The notes below the pieces were generated by a model. That model did not search any database, was not told the DNA's origin, and saw nothing but the letters and a program-made list of their open reading frames with translations. Below, piece by piece: positions 11,595-22,341 of a stretch of 64,000 bases of DNA. The stretch comes from Letharia columbiana. Taxonomy: Eukaryota > Ascomycota > Lecanoromycetes > Lecanorales > Parmeliaceae. Where the stretch lies: positions 186,001 to 250,000 of the forward strand of contig NW_023501089.1 of the NCBI RefSeq assembly GCF_014066305.1, read 5' to 3'. Position numbers and translations under genes: made by a program. How positions within the stretch are numbered: position 1 is the stretch's first letter; each line of letters opens with the position of its first letter.

Positions 11595-12068
11595 GACTGG
11601 TAACAAAGGAAGACAAGGATCCAAAATCCAGCATGGCTACCACGAAAACTTTGAAATCAAGACAATGGGAATCATTGGGAACCATAAAGATTTCGAAAAA
11701 ATTGCGGCTTTGGTCATGCCAACGGGTGTCGCCGAGATGTCCGAAGGAACGTCATACCTACGCGGTAAGTTTGAACACAAAGGGAAACAATGGTTACGGA
11801 CACAGGGAAAGTATCGACGAGGGAAGTCGAAGACTGAGCGGAGGAAAGTGAAGTTTGATATAGATAATTGTTTGGTTGTAGTCTATATAAAGTACAACTA
11901 AAAGAGGCCGTTGAGAGATGGCAGAGCTGAGTCCGCCATCAATAACCACCATCAGAATCAGAAAAGAGAGATGATACATCATCTAGCACAAGCAAGGCCG
12001 TCACATTCATGATAAACACTATGAGAACCCCCCCCCCCTCACAACCCGAAACACCGATGATAAAGAAA
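11595..12068. other. cnxABC upstream region / bZIP 3' flank
   Basis: This stretch holds the 5' flank of cnxABC and the 3' flank of the bZIP gene, both on the minus strand. An 11-base C run lies at 12028-12038. No gene is supported; the 188-residue plus-strand frame partly covers antisense of cnxABC. Confidence 0.5.
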
Positions 12069-14003
12069 TCACAGGTGCGAGGTGATGGCAGCTACCCTTG
12101 ACGAAGCTGCATCAAGCCTCGAGCACAAACGCTCAAACCTTTCGATGGTCGCTGAACTGACTTCTTGAGGCTCGCCGGGATCTTCTGCAATGACAAGTTC
12201 AAGTCGGCCAAAAGCCTTCTCAAGCTCAATCTCGCCAAAGATGCGATCTTCAGGTTTCATCGCAGCTGGCTTCGAAGAGGTACATGGTTGGTCGATGAAG
12301 AGAGCAAAAGCAGGGTCAGAGACGTCGATGTCGACCTCTTGCGGGCGGCGTTCGATGACTTCGGGCATTGTGATCTTCTCGGCTGATGCTGGCATAGGCT
12401 CGACCTCTGCGGGCTCATCCTTGAAGACATCGCTAGAGTAGGAGCCAACGAAGTTGGATGTCTTGCCGTGGAGCATTGCGAAGCTCATCGAGTCGACAGC
12501 TGGACCTTGGGGCAGTTCAATGACAGCGTAGACTTGAGCGTCGTAGAGGCCACGGAAGTCCACATTACTGTCAGTCCAGCCGTTGTTCGCAGACTCGGCA
12601 CCGTTGTATTGGAAAGGGTTCTCCTCGGGGATCATGGTCATACCAACGTGGGTGTTTGAGTTTTGCGATGGTAATGGACCGGGGGTGGTCTGGTTTGGGT
12701 TGACGTCTTTGCGAGGAGTGGCGGATGGAGGTCGAGAAGCTAGAGTTTGCGATTGTGGACGTGGAATCTCTGGCATCGACGCAGGCGCCCCAGTGCCACT
12801 CAGGTCGTTCAAAAAAGTGGAGAAAGCTGGCGATGACAAAAGCATGCGTGTCAAGTCGGTCAAGCGAGTGTTCTCTGCCACCAATTCCTCGTTCTTCGCT
12901 CGCAATTCGTCGGCCTCGCTTGCTTTGGCGGCGATCTCTCCTTCTAGTTGCCCAATGTATTCTATGTAGATGTCAGAAATTTTCATATTGCGTTGTTTAC
13001 CAAGAGTCATACCCTTTCGTCTCGAACGGAAAGCCCTCGCGGAGACCTTGTTCCTCAGCTGGCGCCTCTCCTTGCTGCTCAGCTTCTTCCCTTCCTCACT
13101 TGCCAGCAGCCTCTCATCCTCATCCATGTCCTCCTCGTCTTTTCTCATGCGAGCACTGTTTGAAAGGGTACCATTTCCTGTTGGCGTGGCAGCATCGTCA
13201 TCGTTTGACGAAGCAACGCTGCTGTGTCTCATCTGATTGAGCAGGCGAGAGATGCTCTCTTCGACGATTGGATCAGTAGGAGGTTTTGAAGTGCTTCCGT
13301 TGCGGCTGGCTTGACGAGAGTGCGTTGAAGGCAAAGGCTTCTGTGTTGCCAAGGTTCGTTGCTGTTGTTGTTGCTGCTGAGCTTCGGCTTGAGCCTTTGC
13401 TAAAGCCGCTTGCTGTTGATGCATACCTGGCCAGACGCGACCTGGATGAGCTTGGGTTGTAAGGGATTGCGGCGTGCTTTCCTGTCCACCGATGGCAGCC
13501 GGGTCGACGAAGCTGGAGTTCAGCACAGGCAAGTCGTTGGTCGGAGAGTTGTTGAAGTCGATATCCATATCGATAGAGGAGCCCAAGCCAAGAGCAGATC
13601 CAAATTGCAAGTAGTCGTCGCCGGTGTTTATGTCCATGCCGAAGTATCCATCTGATGGTTGCATTGTGCCATAGAACTGTTGATTCCGGCCATAGCTGAA
13701 TTGGTCCACCTGATTGAGAGCAAAAGTGTTGGCCAATGCACCGACCGGCAGACCAGCTTGTTGCTTATATTGCTCATATTGATGGCTTGGACCGGCAAAT
13801 TGTTGGGTTGATTGGATTGGATATCGCGAAGTCTGATTGTTTGTTGACGACGTGGGAGTGCTGACAGACTTGGAGTGAGCGGATAGAGGTGAGATGGATG
13901 GAGTTGGGACAACAGTCTGGTCATAATTGATGAAGCTGTCCGGATCGAAGCAACTGCCTACTGGAGATGACTCCGTTGAAGGTTCCAGTTTGAATGTAGT
14001 CAT
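12069..14003 (-). CDS. bZIP transcription factor
   Basis: This is a sequence-specific DNA-binding factor. Exons 13013-14003 and 12961-12069 sum to 1884 nt (627 aa). The ATG at 14003 (MTTFKLEPS) is used because the open frame further upstream starts with GTG. The basic region lies near residues 307-330 with the signature NKVSARAFRSRRK. Splicing joins it directly to EYIGQLEGEI, followed by leucine heptads to about residue 370. The N-terminal 300 residues are Ser, Gln and Thr rich, with poly-Gln near residues 215-225, a typical activation region. The C-terminal 250 residues are acidic and Pro rich. The basic-region sequence resembles a conserved Pezizomycotina bZIP group whose name I will not guess. 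The 2.4-kb upstream region suggests complex regulation. The small intron is stop-free (see its entry). Confidence 0.9.
   Translation of the reverse strand: MTTFKLEPSTESSPVGSCFDPDSFINYDQTVVPTPSISPLSAHSKSVSTPTSSTNNQTSRYPIQSTQQFAGPSHQYEQYKQQAGLPVGALANTFALNQVDQFSYGRNQQFYGTMQPSDGYFGMDINTGDDYLQFGSALGLGSSIDMDIDFNNSPTNDLPVLNSSFVDPAAIGGQESTPQSLTTQAHPGRVWPGMHQQQAALAKAQAEAQQQQQQQRTLATQKPLPSTHSRQASRNGSTSKPPTDPIVEESISRLLNQMRHSSVASSNDDDAATPTGNGTLSNSARMRKDEEDMDEDERLLASEEGKKLSSKERRQLRNKVSARAFRSRRKGMTLGKQRNMKISDIYIEYIGQLEGEIAAKASEADELRAKNEELVAENTRLTDLTRMLLSSPAFSTFLNDLSGTGAPASMPEIPRPQSQTLASRPPSATPRKDVNPNQTTPGPLPSQNSNTHVGMTMIPEENPFQYNGAESANNGWTDSNVDFRGLYDAQVYAVIELPQGPAVDSMSFAMLHGKTSNFVGSYSSDVFKDEPAEVEPMPASAEKITMPEVIERRPQEVDIDVSDPAFALFIDQPCTSSKPAAMKPEDRIFGEIELEKAFGRLELVIAEDPGEPQEVSSATIERFERLCSRLDAASSRVAAITSHL
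12962..13012 (-). other. 51-nt stop-free intron between basic region and leucine zipper
   Basis: Donor GTATGA at 13012 and acceptor CATAG ending at 12962. The length is 17 codons with no stop, so retention would insert 17 residues between RSRRK and EYIGQLEG. Removal gives the canonical continuous bZIP helix, so the spliced form is taken as the functional one. Confidence 0.75.
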
Positions 14004-16459
14004 GGTATCGTGTGATGAGTTGCGAAACACGCAATCGTCTATGTCGGCCTTCCGAATGTCGTAGGTAGATGAGGTTGGAGGATGCAGGACCTCAATGATG
14101 ACCAGTCGTTGGTGTTTTGCTTGTTCACAAACGGTTGCCTGATGGGTCGCTTATGTTGACTCTCTCCTGGCTATTCCGATCTTCCCGACTCTTTCATCCG
14201 CAACAACGATGACTATTGCCGTTATCAGCTAAGGAACCATGCGGTGAAACTGCTGTTGATAGTAGAGAAGAGGTTTAGGATAGTGTGAGTATCAAGCAGG
14301 AGCGAGAGCATGAATGTGGTGGAACAATGATGAAGTCTCGAGATTGCTGGGGGGGCACGGCAGCAGCATCTAAATTTAGGTGGACGATCTTCCGGGCAGT
14401 GCAACGCGGCCTTACCGGTAGCTGCACCACGCAACAGCAGTGAACCACTGTCAACCAATCGCTCCAACGCTCTCGTGCCAAGCCCTCGCACTTGGCGGGT
14501 CGGTAAAAGGATCTGGCTCTCTCGGTGTCCCGGTGTCTCGGAAGAGTTTAGCGTATTTGGCGTGGCGCATCGAGACTCTGTCGACAGGTCTCTGGCAAGA
14601 GATGTCAAGTACCTACGATACGATACTTTATTATTGGCTCACCACAACGATATTGAATAACAATCAAAATAAGAATAATCCTAATAAGACGAAGAAGAAG
14701 AAGAAGGAAAAGAAGAGTGCTTGTTTCAACACAGACAGTTTTGGCCCTGCTGATATATCTACGCGGGGATGAAGATCAAGAATACCTCGTACTCGTACTT
14801 CAACGGTCGTTTCACTGTCTCTCCGTTTGCCGGTTGAGACTCTGCTTCTCTGCCTCTCATCAGTCTCTGTCGGCTTCGATCTGAGGACTCGATTAGATAC
14901 TCGTGATCCGACCGCACCAAGTGCGAGCGGTGATTACAGAGATACGCCTGCTAAAGCTGGGCATATTCCGGTACTTTTACTTCCGGAACTTTTCTGCTTC
15001 AGATTTGAACCTCCCTTAAGGATTGCATCCTACGTAGGACGTCATTACTCCCTGCTTCCGTACACGAATTGCTGAGGTTGTGTTGTACCTTGCTCCTCGA
15101 CGGTTACTTGTCGTGCCGTGACTTGCTTTTCAGTGAAAAGCTCCTCCAGTATGACTTTTACAGATATGCAACAAGCGAGGATCTTGGACATGATTTTCTG
15201 GCACGGCTCCTGTAGCTTTCCGTTGGTGAACGGTGAAAATAGGTTCAAGAACAGGGACTGTGCCAATTGCAATAGGATGAACCCCTGAAAACAACGGACA
15301 ACATTAGACAATATGGCCCCCGGAAAGGCTTCGAAGGCCCAAAAAAGGGCACGTCTTACTCGTCTTTCAGTGAGCGGGGTCTAAGCCTGCTGGAAGTCTT
15401 ATATTTGTTATCAGTAGCTTCTGCTTCTCCTGTCCATCGAAGATTTCGAGCCCGCTAGGCTTCGTGGGGCGGTCTTTCGTCTCCCATCGGCACAAATGTG
15501 CATTCTTCCATCTTTGTCTCCCTTTCATACCTTCTGGTACTGTAAAAGAAGACCTAGAGCGCCGTTTGAATATGCAAATGGTTTCAAGCTGTTGTAATGG
15601 AAACATGTGAGCTGATTCGAGTGAAACATCGTTGCCTTTCACTTCAAGGGCAGGCAATCGCTATTCTCAACCTCGAATTTGGCGCTAGGACCAGCATAAG
15701 TTTCCAGCTTGAAATGAATCCACCTTCGTGGATTGCAGATTACACAGACGCAGTTGGAATTTTTGGCTCTCGTATGATGCAGCTGAAGAATTTGTCGCTC
15801 CTCCGAATGAACACAGGTGTGGAACGAGTTTAGCGGAAACATTTTGAGGCAAACGTCGTTGGCATCGTTGAGAGATAGGATGTACCATGATCTGCCTCAT
15901 CCACCCACGGATGGAGCTTTCAAGTCAAAAGAACATATCCAACTCGATTGGGGAAAGATGAAACAAACAACTCTGGACACTTTTCGGTCACGACAGCCAG
16001 GCTGTTCTGTGCTGGACGATTCAGGCTATGTCACAAGTCATTGTCTTGCGTTCCCTCTGTCCGACTATCCCGTTCCAATTGCCGTTCTCCAAGCCTCTGC
16101 TCGCAACGAGCGTACAGTATTGTCTTTGTCCAGATACCTCTGTTAACAATGCGTTGGTCCTTTGTCCTGCTAGAAGGCGGACCTCGAGCTGAACAAAATG
16201 CCACTGACAATGCATTGAATCTTGAACAAAGATACTATGCCATTGTCCAGAAAGTTGATGCGAGGAAGCAGTCCTTACATTTGACGCCTCTCTGCTTCCC
16301 AATTGCTCTCCAACCATCCGCTGTGTGCAACATCCCTTCTCACTCTCTCACTCACTCATCTCAGTCAGCTCTGCCAGTCAGATCATTCGGTCAGAAAGCT
16401 CACCCAAACACGTAAGTCTTCTTCTTTCGAGACTCACTCACATCCTCTTTCCAGCGACC
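14004..16459. other. Long divergent intergenic region between bZIP and Ser/Thr-rich protein genes
   Basis: 2.4 kb with only short, featureless open frames. It contains an A/G-rich tract with GAA repeats near 14684-14716. Presumably it holds both promoters and a long bZIP leader. I saw no tRNA-like cloverleaf or repeat. Confidence 0.5.
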
Positions 16460-18187
16460 ATGGGTCTCGGCAGCACCATCTCCCGCAACCCCTCGGTTGC
16501 AGGCTCATCCATGTATGAGCCCTTCCATCGAACCAGCTCAGGATCATCAACCGTGCATTCTGCACTGCGTTCCGCCTCATCCATCTATGAATCGTCTGCC
16601 CCCCAATCCAGGTCCTCCTCCACCCTACGTGCGACCTCAAGTAGGGCAAGCACGTCCGCTTCAACCTCCAAACCTTCCACCGTGCGTGCTTCGACCGTCA
16701 CCTCCGGGACCTCTATGTCCAAACTGATGCGGTCCGCCTCCACCGCGTCCACAAGTCGCGAAAGCTCGTCTCCTTCTTTAAGTTCCACTGTGCGCCCTCC
16801 AACCGTCGCCTCTAGAACTTCTAAAAAACCTGCTGTACGTGATTCAACCGCAACCTCCACGTCCAAGCTTATTCGATCCGCTTCTACGGCCTCCACACTG
16901 CGTCCACTAACATCAACTCCCGCATCCTCCACCACCAGCCTCCTTCGCTCAACCTCTAAGCGCGCTCCCTCACACTTCTTGACCACCGCAAGCCGCATCC
17001 TCTGGGGGCGTCCACCACCCAGCCATTCCACGCTACAGCCGTCCCAAATTGCCGCCCTCACGCACACCCTCTCCCTCCCCGTGGAGACTCCAATGCTTTC
17101 CAGTGTCGTAGGCGCCCTAGGTGTGCCGCTAAGTCGAAGCCAATTCTCCCCTACCCCGAGCTGTTTCTGCAACGCTCACTTCTGGTTCGAGCAGAAATAC
17201 ATCGACGAGCTGACCGAAGTCATCACGCACGAGATCGGCCCTCAACTCGACAAGCTGAGGATAGCTCCCCGGGAACTCATCTCAAGAAAGACCGAACGCC
17301 TCCTCTCAACCCTCCAGCCCTACCAAGACATCCTCACCAGCACCACCGACACCAGCAGCATCCTCAGCATGGAACCCACCTGCCCGGCCTGCACGCTGAG
17401 CCACTTCTTCCAAAACCCCGCCGCGGTCAACGCGCTGACTCTGGCCGTCAAGGGCCGGAAACACCGCGCCCATCCGTGGCCCGCCAGCATGGCCTGGCTC
17501 GACCCCTGCCCCGGTAGGGAATGGGAAGCCAAATGGAGATCGGAAGGCAAATCCGTCGCGCACGACCGCGTCCGCGTGCAGCGCTGGCGGAGGGACACCC
17601 GCGCGCACGAACGAGTGCCCGACGCGCCCCCGCAAGTGCTGGGCCATCAGCCGGGCGAGGGGTGCGACTTCTGCGACGCCCTGCGCCTGGAGCGGGCGGA
17701 TGAGGCGGAGTTGGACGCCGCGATCGCGGAGGAGGAAGAGGAAGGCGACGGGAAGCAAACGCGCGCTGGAGGAGAACCGGCAAGGTATAGCGGAGCTGCA
17801 GACGAGATCCATGATGATGATGATGACGATGCTTCCGATTCCGAAACCCTCCGATCCGACTCCTCGACAACCCTCCGCGCGATGGAAGAAGAGAGTATCA
17901 TCAAAGGCTACCTGAGACCACCGACGACAACGACGGACTCCGCATACCGCCCCCGGCCCGACGCCGACGGCAACAAAGCGGCGCAGGAAGCGAGGAGGAG
18001 GTCGTCCGTGATGGGGGGCTACCTGGCCCACAGGGGCGGGAGAGTGGAGGGAGAGCGGGCGAAGAGGGCGAGCGATTGGGCGAGGAGTTATCAGTGTTTG
18101 GTGGGGCGGAGCCCGGATTCGCAGACGACGTTGCTGTGTGAGCGGTATTCGGAGCCTGGGTTGAGGGCCGTTGAGGGGTGGATCTAG
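16460..18187 (+). CDS. Hypothetical Ser/Thr-rich protein with conserved-looking Cys-pair region
   Basis: I do not recognise a family. The ATG at 16460 (MGLGSTIS) is preferred because the open frame continues upstream only to a GTG. The protein is 575 aa. The N-terminus fits the MGxxxS/T N-myristoylation pattern. Residues 20-190 are Ser/Thr rich and contain imperfect repeats of SKLxRSASTAST spaced by Pro-rich spacers. Residues 225-420 look folded and hold Cys pairs CFC, CPAC and CDFC, which could bind a metal. An Asp run (encoded by GAT repeats near 17812-17830) follows, then a basic tail. There is no transmembrane segment. The repeats suggest fast-evolving regulatory or surface-associated content; this is inference. 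Confidence 0.6.
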   Translation: MGLGSTISRNPSVAGSSMYEPFHRTSSGSSTVHSALRSASSIYESSAPQSRSSSTLRATSSRASTSASTSKPSTVRASTVTSGTSMSKLMRSASTASTSRESSSPSLSSTVRPPTVASRTSKKPAVRDSTATSTSKLIRSASTASTLRPLTSTPASSTTSLLRSTSKRAPSHFLTTASRILWGRPPPSHSTLQPSQIAALTHTLSLPVETPMLSSVVGALGVPLSRSQFSPTPSCFCNAHFWFEQKYIDELTEVITHEIGPQLDKLRIAPRELISRKTERLLSTLQPYQDILTSTTDTSSILSMEPTCPACTLSHFFQNPAAVNALTLAVKGRKHRAHPWPASMAWLDPCPGREWEAKWRSEGKSVAHDRVRVQRWRRDTRAHERVPDAPPQVLGHQPGEGCDFCDALRLERADEAELDAAIAEEEEEGDGKQTRAGGEPARYSGAADEIHDDDDDDASDSETLRSDSSTTLRAMEEESIIKGYLRPPTTTTDSAYRPRPDADGNKAAQEARRRSSVMGGYLAHRGGRVEGERAKRASDWARSYQCLVGRSPDSQTTLLCERYSEPGLRAVEGWI

Positions 18188-18706
18188 AGGGCGGGTGGGT
18201 GGGGTGGGGGTTGGAATTCGGGTGCACTGTAGACAGGATTTGGTTCTTGTTTTCATGATGATGGATAGAGCACACTGGATGTCAGGTGAGAACCCGCATT
18301 ATCCACACTTTCCGTTGTTACATTTCCCAGCAATGAATGGCTCATACAATTTCACACGTAAGAACCTTTTTTTGTGCTTTAGACGTGGACGATCGAACGC
18401 TATGATATCTATTGTATTACGCGATTGTCTGGAGCATATGAAGATATGACAAACTCTAGGCAGATGGCGTAATTGGATTATAAGTGTTTCTCCCCTTCAA
18501 TGCAGAAGGGGTAGAGCCCTGTAATCGAGCGCCTCATTTGAGAAGACTATACACCATGTCCCGACGATAAGGACCTCCATTCCTTGGAGAATATACAGGA
18601 ATCGTACACCGGCCCGCATGCAACCTCAAACCCAGAACGAAGGTTGGTTTTGTACAATTAAACATCACTCCATTAGCATACCATTTGAGGTACTAGAACA
18701 AGATTG
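18188..18706. other. Convergent 3' intergenic region
   Basis: It lies between the 3' ends of the plus-strand Ser/Thr-rich gene and the minus-strand SUR2 gene. No open frame of note was seen. Confidence 0.5.
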
Positions 18707-20251
18707 CTACCTGCTCCCATCAACTCCGATGATGCCCCTCGCCCTTCCATGCATACTTGTCGGTACCCGATCCCTCAATCCTTTGAAGCCGTCTTTGGAC
18801 GATAGCGTACTAGGTGCTCTCTTCCTCGGACTTCGCCTTAGGAAGCCTCTGGCCTCTTTCTCTTCATACGCTTCATCGACTAGGACACCCGGCCCGCCGT
18901 CCTTCTTATCATCTAAGATCTGCTGACGAGAGCCTGCTGCTTGGAGCTCTGCTTTTCCGGCTGGAGGCTCAGGCTGGCGGTTTTTGATGGGTATTGATGG
19001 TAGGTCGGTAGCGTCTCGCAGATCATTTTCGTAAGGCTTTGGGTCTTGGGTGCCGCTGTCTGCGGGGTTTGAGTGTGTAACTGTGGTCTTTTTGTTATCA
19101 GTATCGAAAGCTTTTTGTGCAGCGAGGCGCGAGCGCTCGTAGCGGGCAGATACGTCTCCGCCGGTCCAAACCGTGCCGAGAAGTCGGTCCCAGAAGGTAA
19201 AAAATGGTTGTGAGAAGTTCGTCTTGATGCCCCAACTCTGATGGTGCACATCGTGGTAGCCGGCATTGTTTGACGTGATGTGTTGTAGAGGGTCCCAGGG
19301 CAAAGCGTATCCACAGTGATCATCGACAGTCTTAATAGTTGAGCCTGCAAAGAAGACCATTCCTTGTCGCGTATTCATCCCAGCGAGTTTGTATGCTATA
19401 CTTGCGCCAAGCGTGTCCAACAGAAATCCTTCAAATGGGTGATTGTACAGGGCACCGTAGGCATAGGGTACATACAGGCGGTGGTGGCGTGAGTGGAATG
19501 TGGCTATTACCACCGGTCAGCAGTTTGCAATTCAAAACAGAGCTTCCAAGAACGTACTGTAGAGCCACTTGTTCATATGCATCGCCCGGTGCAGGAAGTA
19601 CTGCCATGTATCCACCACCAGAATTGCCAGCCCGAATTGGAGGGCGGGTACCAGAACCCAGTAGATGGCAGAAGCAAGCATGAGCTCCCAGCCAGCAAAG
19701 CCTGGCGTACCCACTTTTGAAGCACTGCCAACAGCGCTCAAATTTTCCAGCGACGGGTACTGCCCTCCCTGAAGCGCACCGGCGAGCGTTGGATGCGACG
19801 CTCCGAGAGTCTTGGCAATCCCCCTAGCGTCCAGGCCCACAGTAGCCAGCAATCTTGGTATACTCTTCTCCGCAATCCTGATTCGTCTCGCCCACACTGC
19901 CACATCATACTGCTCCTTCCCAAAGAAGTCGTCCGGTTCCGTCATGCCAAGCACCCACCCAACAGCCGTCTGAACGACCTGCTGTATCAGCACATCCCGT
20001 ATGACCTCCCATCTTGAGACCCGATTGCGCTTTGAGACTTCGGCGGGTGTGTGTAATCGGTATTGTGGAAAGTAATCTTTTGTGTCGATCCAGTGGAAGA
20101 ACATTGAGAGGGCCCAGTAGGCGAAGATTGGTAATAGGAGAGTGAGGAGCTTGTCGGGTATTGGAGGAAGTAAGGACGGAAGCGGAGTGAGATGGTACTC
20201 TGGGAGGGGCGGAAGGTTCGAAAAGTCAATCATGGCCGATGCTGTAGCCAT
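18707..20251 (-). CDS. SUR2: Sphinganine C4-hydroxylase (fatty acid hydroxylase superfamily)
   Basis: This ER di-iron enzyme hydroxylates the sphingoid base at C4 to give phytosphingosine. Exons 19558-20251 and 18707-19503 sum to 1491 nt (496 aa) in frame. The ATG at 20251 (MATASAMIDF) is the first ATG of the frame; the longer stretch starts at GTG. Several hydrophobic segments surround three histidine motifs: HRAMH at the end of exon 1, HSRHH (His235, 238, 239) and HDVHH (His315, 318, 319), the iron ligands of this superfamily. RLYVPYAYGALYNHP is characteristic of the Sur2 group. The C-terminal 150 residues are a charged, low-complexity extension beyond the yeast enzyme's length. It is divergent with TCTP, about 500 bp apart. 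Confidence 0.9.
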
Positions 20252-20749
20252 CTGGCTTTCACTGAGGTCAATGGATGTACTGCTGACTCGGCACGCGGCG
20301 GGTGTTGGGCCTTTGCGGCCTGGAAGTACAAAAGCCCAGTGGGAATCAAGCTCAGAGATGGTAAGATTTATTAGAGGTTTGTATAGTGATATTTCCGACG
20401 GTGAGGGCAGCGAAGACAGCGTGAATGAAAAGCAAAGGAGTGTGTAGAGACGGGTAACAATGAAATGCACTTTCGTGCTTTGACTGCGGTTGGTTGGACG
20501 TCACCAATTTGCCACCCTTACTCAGCCTCTCCGGGATCCTTGTCTAACTCGATAGAGTAAGCCCTCCTGGCGGCTAATGCCCGGCGTCCGCGATTTTCAC
20601 CCCACTACGGATTTCAATTGCCCATCTCTGAACAAATTTTTGTCTTCGCTCGAAATTTAATAAAACTCTTTTTGGGCTTCCCTAGGGACTATTCTTCTCG
20701 AATTACTTATAGACATCTTTATCCATCCACCGATCTAAAAGCTCTCACC
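20252..20749. other. Divergent promoter region, SUR2 / TCTP
   Basis: About 500 bp between the two start codons. The side next to the TCTP ATG is pyrimidine rich, as is common before highly expressed fungal genes. No specific operator can be named. Confidence 0.4.
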
Positions 20750-21532
20750 ATGATTATCTACAAGGTTTGTATCCTCACCGCATGGAGCCCCGCTTGCCAG
20801 CATGGCAGACTGCCCAGAGAGTTCGCAACTTGAGCGCCCAATGACTGATTTCCTGCATCACAGGACATCGTCACGGGTGACGAAATCATCTCCGACACCT
20901 ACAACCTCAAGAACGTTGACGACGTCGTTTACGAAGTCGACTGCAGAAAGGTCACAAAGGGCGCTGACAACATCGACATTGGCGCAAACCCTTCTGCCGA
21001 AGAACAAGAGGAGGCGCTCGAGGAGGGGACCAAACAGGTCATCGATGTGGTCGATGGGTTCAGGTTGAACTACTTGGGAGATGAGTCGAGTGGGCAGAGG
21101 GCGTTTCAAACGAAGAAGGATTTCCAGGGACAACTCAAAGGTGCGTTTGGGCTTCCGATCTACCGTAGGAGGGGGTGGTCAGCCCGAGCAAGGGATGCTG
21201 ATTCAGTGTGCGATGGACAGGGTATTTGAAGAAGGTGGTTGAGAAACTTAAGGAAGCTGGCAAGGATGAGGACTTTATCAAGGGGTTCCAGAAGGGCGTG
21301 CAGGGATACTACACCAAGCATATCGTGCCCAATTTCGCCGACTTGGACTTCTACACCGGCGAGTCTATGGATCCCGATGGAATGTATGGGGTCTCCTCCA
21401 ATCTATTGGACTGCCAACCTCGAATCTATATTAACGTTGCTTCGCAGGGTCGTGTTCCTCAACTACCGCGAGGACGGTGTTACACCGTATGTTATTATCT
21501 GGAAGCATGGCTTGTCCGAGATGAAGGTTTAG
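20750..21532 (+). CDS. Translationally controlled tumour protein homologue (TCTP)
   Basis: Exons 20750-20764, 20864-21140, 21221-21383 and 21448-21532 total 540 nt (179 aa) in frame. The short first exon encodes MIIYK and is followed by [13 protein letters not shown], the classical TCTP opening. Near the C-terminus [12 protein letters not shown] and a final IIWKHGL match the family's end. TCTP is an abundant cytoplasmic protein linked to translation, microtubules and stress. The yeast counterpart (TMA19) associates with ribosomes. The length is normal for the family (about 170) with slight extension. The introns have GT/AG borders and the last joins AT with G to make a Met codon. Confidence is very high. 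Confidence 0.95.
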
Positions 21533-22341
21533 ATGCAGGAATTAGATGTCAAAATGGAGTTTGTGCGATATGCCCAACTCTGCTTTCAAAGTTGGAAGGG
21601 TTCTCTGGGCATGACCAAATGGATCACTTGCAAGTTTTGATGTATGAATGCAACGAAGACTGCATGGTCGTAACACACTTTCAGTATCTGGCGAGGATAT
21701 GCAATGCCATTGTATGCCGTTGCTCTATGCTAAAAATATGCTCCGCAGATCTGGGCCCTTGGCCATAGCACTTCTCCACGGCAACATACCACTCTACTAG
21801 CAATCCGACTCTGCAAGGCATACATCTGAAGATCTGAAATTGGGTCCGAAATCATAACATATGCACAACATTTCTTTCGTGGAGCTCAGTGCAAGGCTAA
21901 TGGAACGTGCTCAGAAGCCACACTGTGTCCGAAGTTCTGGACTCCTATCCTCAACTGGCAAATCCTCCAATGCGTGTTTAAGCAAGCCAATACGGTTCGA
22001 AGATGCGCAGATTCGAAGAGTATTCCTTCGCCTCAGTGGCTGTCCCCTGGGCTATTTGAGTTACCAGAGGCTGGCGTTTCCCTCGCAGGTTGACAGGGTA
22101 GTCGAGGTGGAAGATTCGAGGGCAAAGGTAAATCTCGGTACGGGTGCAGTATCCCATCGTCTGGCAGGGGGTAAAATTCAGGGGTTCCGACCGAACATAA
22201 AAAACCCCATAGCATGTTAGTGTAATTCAATGCGCCTTTTCCAACAAAATCTTAGTGTCGCGATTAATCTTTATAAGCAGATCTGAGATTCTATAATAGA
22301 AAATAAGTTTGTGATTTTTTTTTTTTAAAAATTTTTTTTTG
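21533..22341. other. Convergent 3' intergenic region with A/T homopolymers
   Basis: It is the shared 3' flank of TCTP and the F-box gene. A 12-base T run (22315-22326), an A run and a 9-base T run (22332-22340) lie just past the F-box gene stop. No gene is supported; the frame at 21861-22220 is featureless. Confidence 0.5.

Noticed and set aside
10245..11624. MoaA as a separate gene ending at TAG 10245
   Set aside because: Kept as a possible isoform, but the fusion frame closes exactly and fits the known fungal cnxABC arrangement, so the fusion is the main model.
12028..12038. Eleven-base C run as a terminator or regulatory signal
   Set aside because: It is an isolated homopolymer in a 3' flank; no reason to assign function in a eukaryote.
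14640..14720. GAA-rich tract as a microsatellite or lysine-rich coding exon
   Set aside because: Short imperfect purine tract; the overlapping 110-residue frame is featureless apart from the Lys run.
17306..18256. 316-residue minus-strand open frame
   Set aside because: Antisense of the GC-rich part of the Ser/Thr-rich protein; Pro/Arg-rich composition is typical of a shadow.
22315..22340. T/A homopolymers as a prokaryote-like terminator
   Set aside because: The window is fungal; no hairpin precedes the T run. At most part of the poly(A) signal region.
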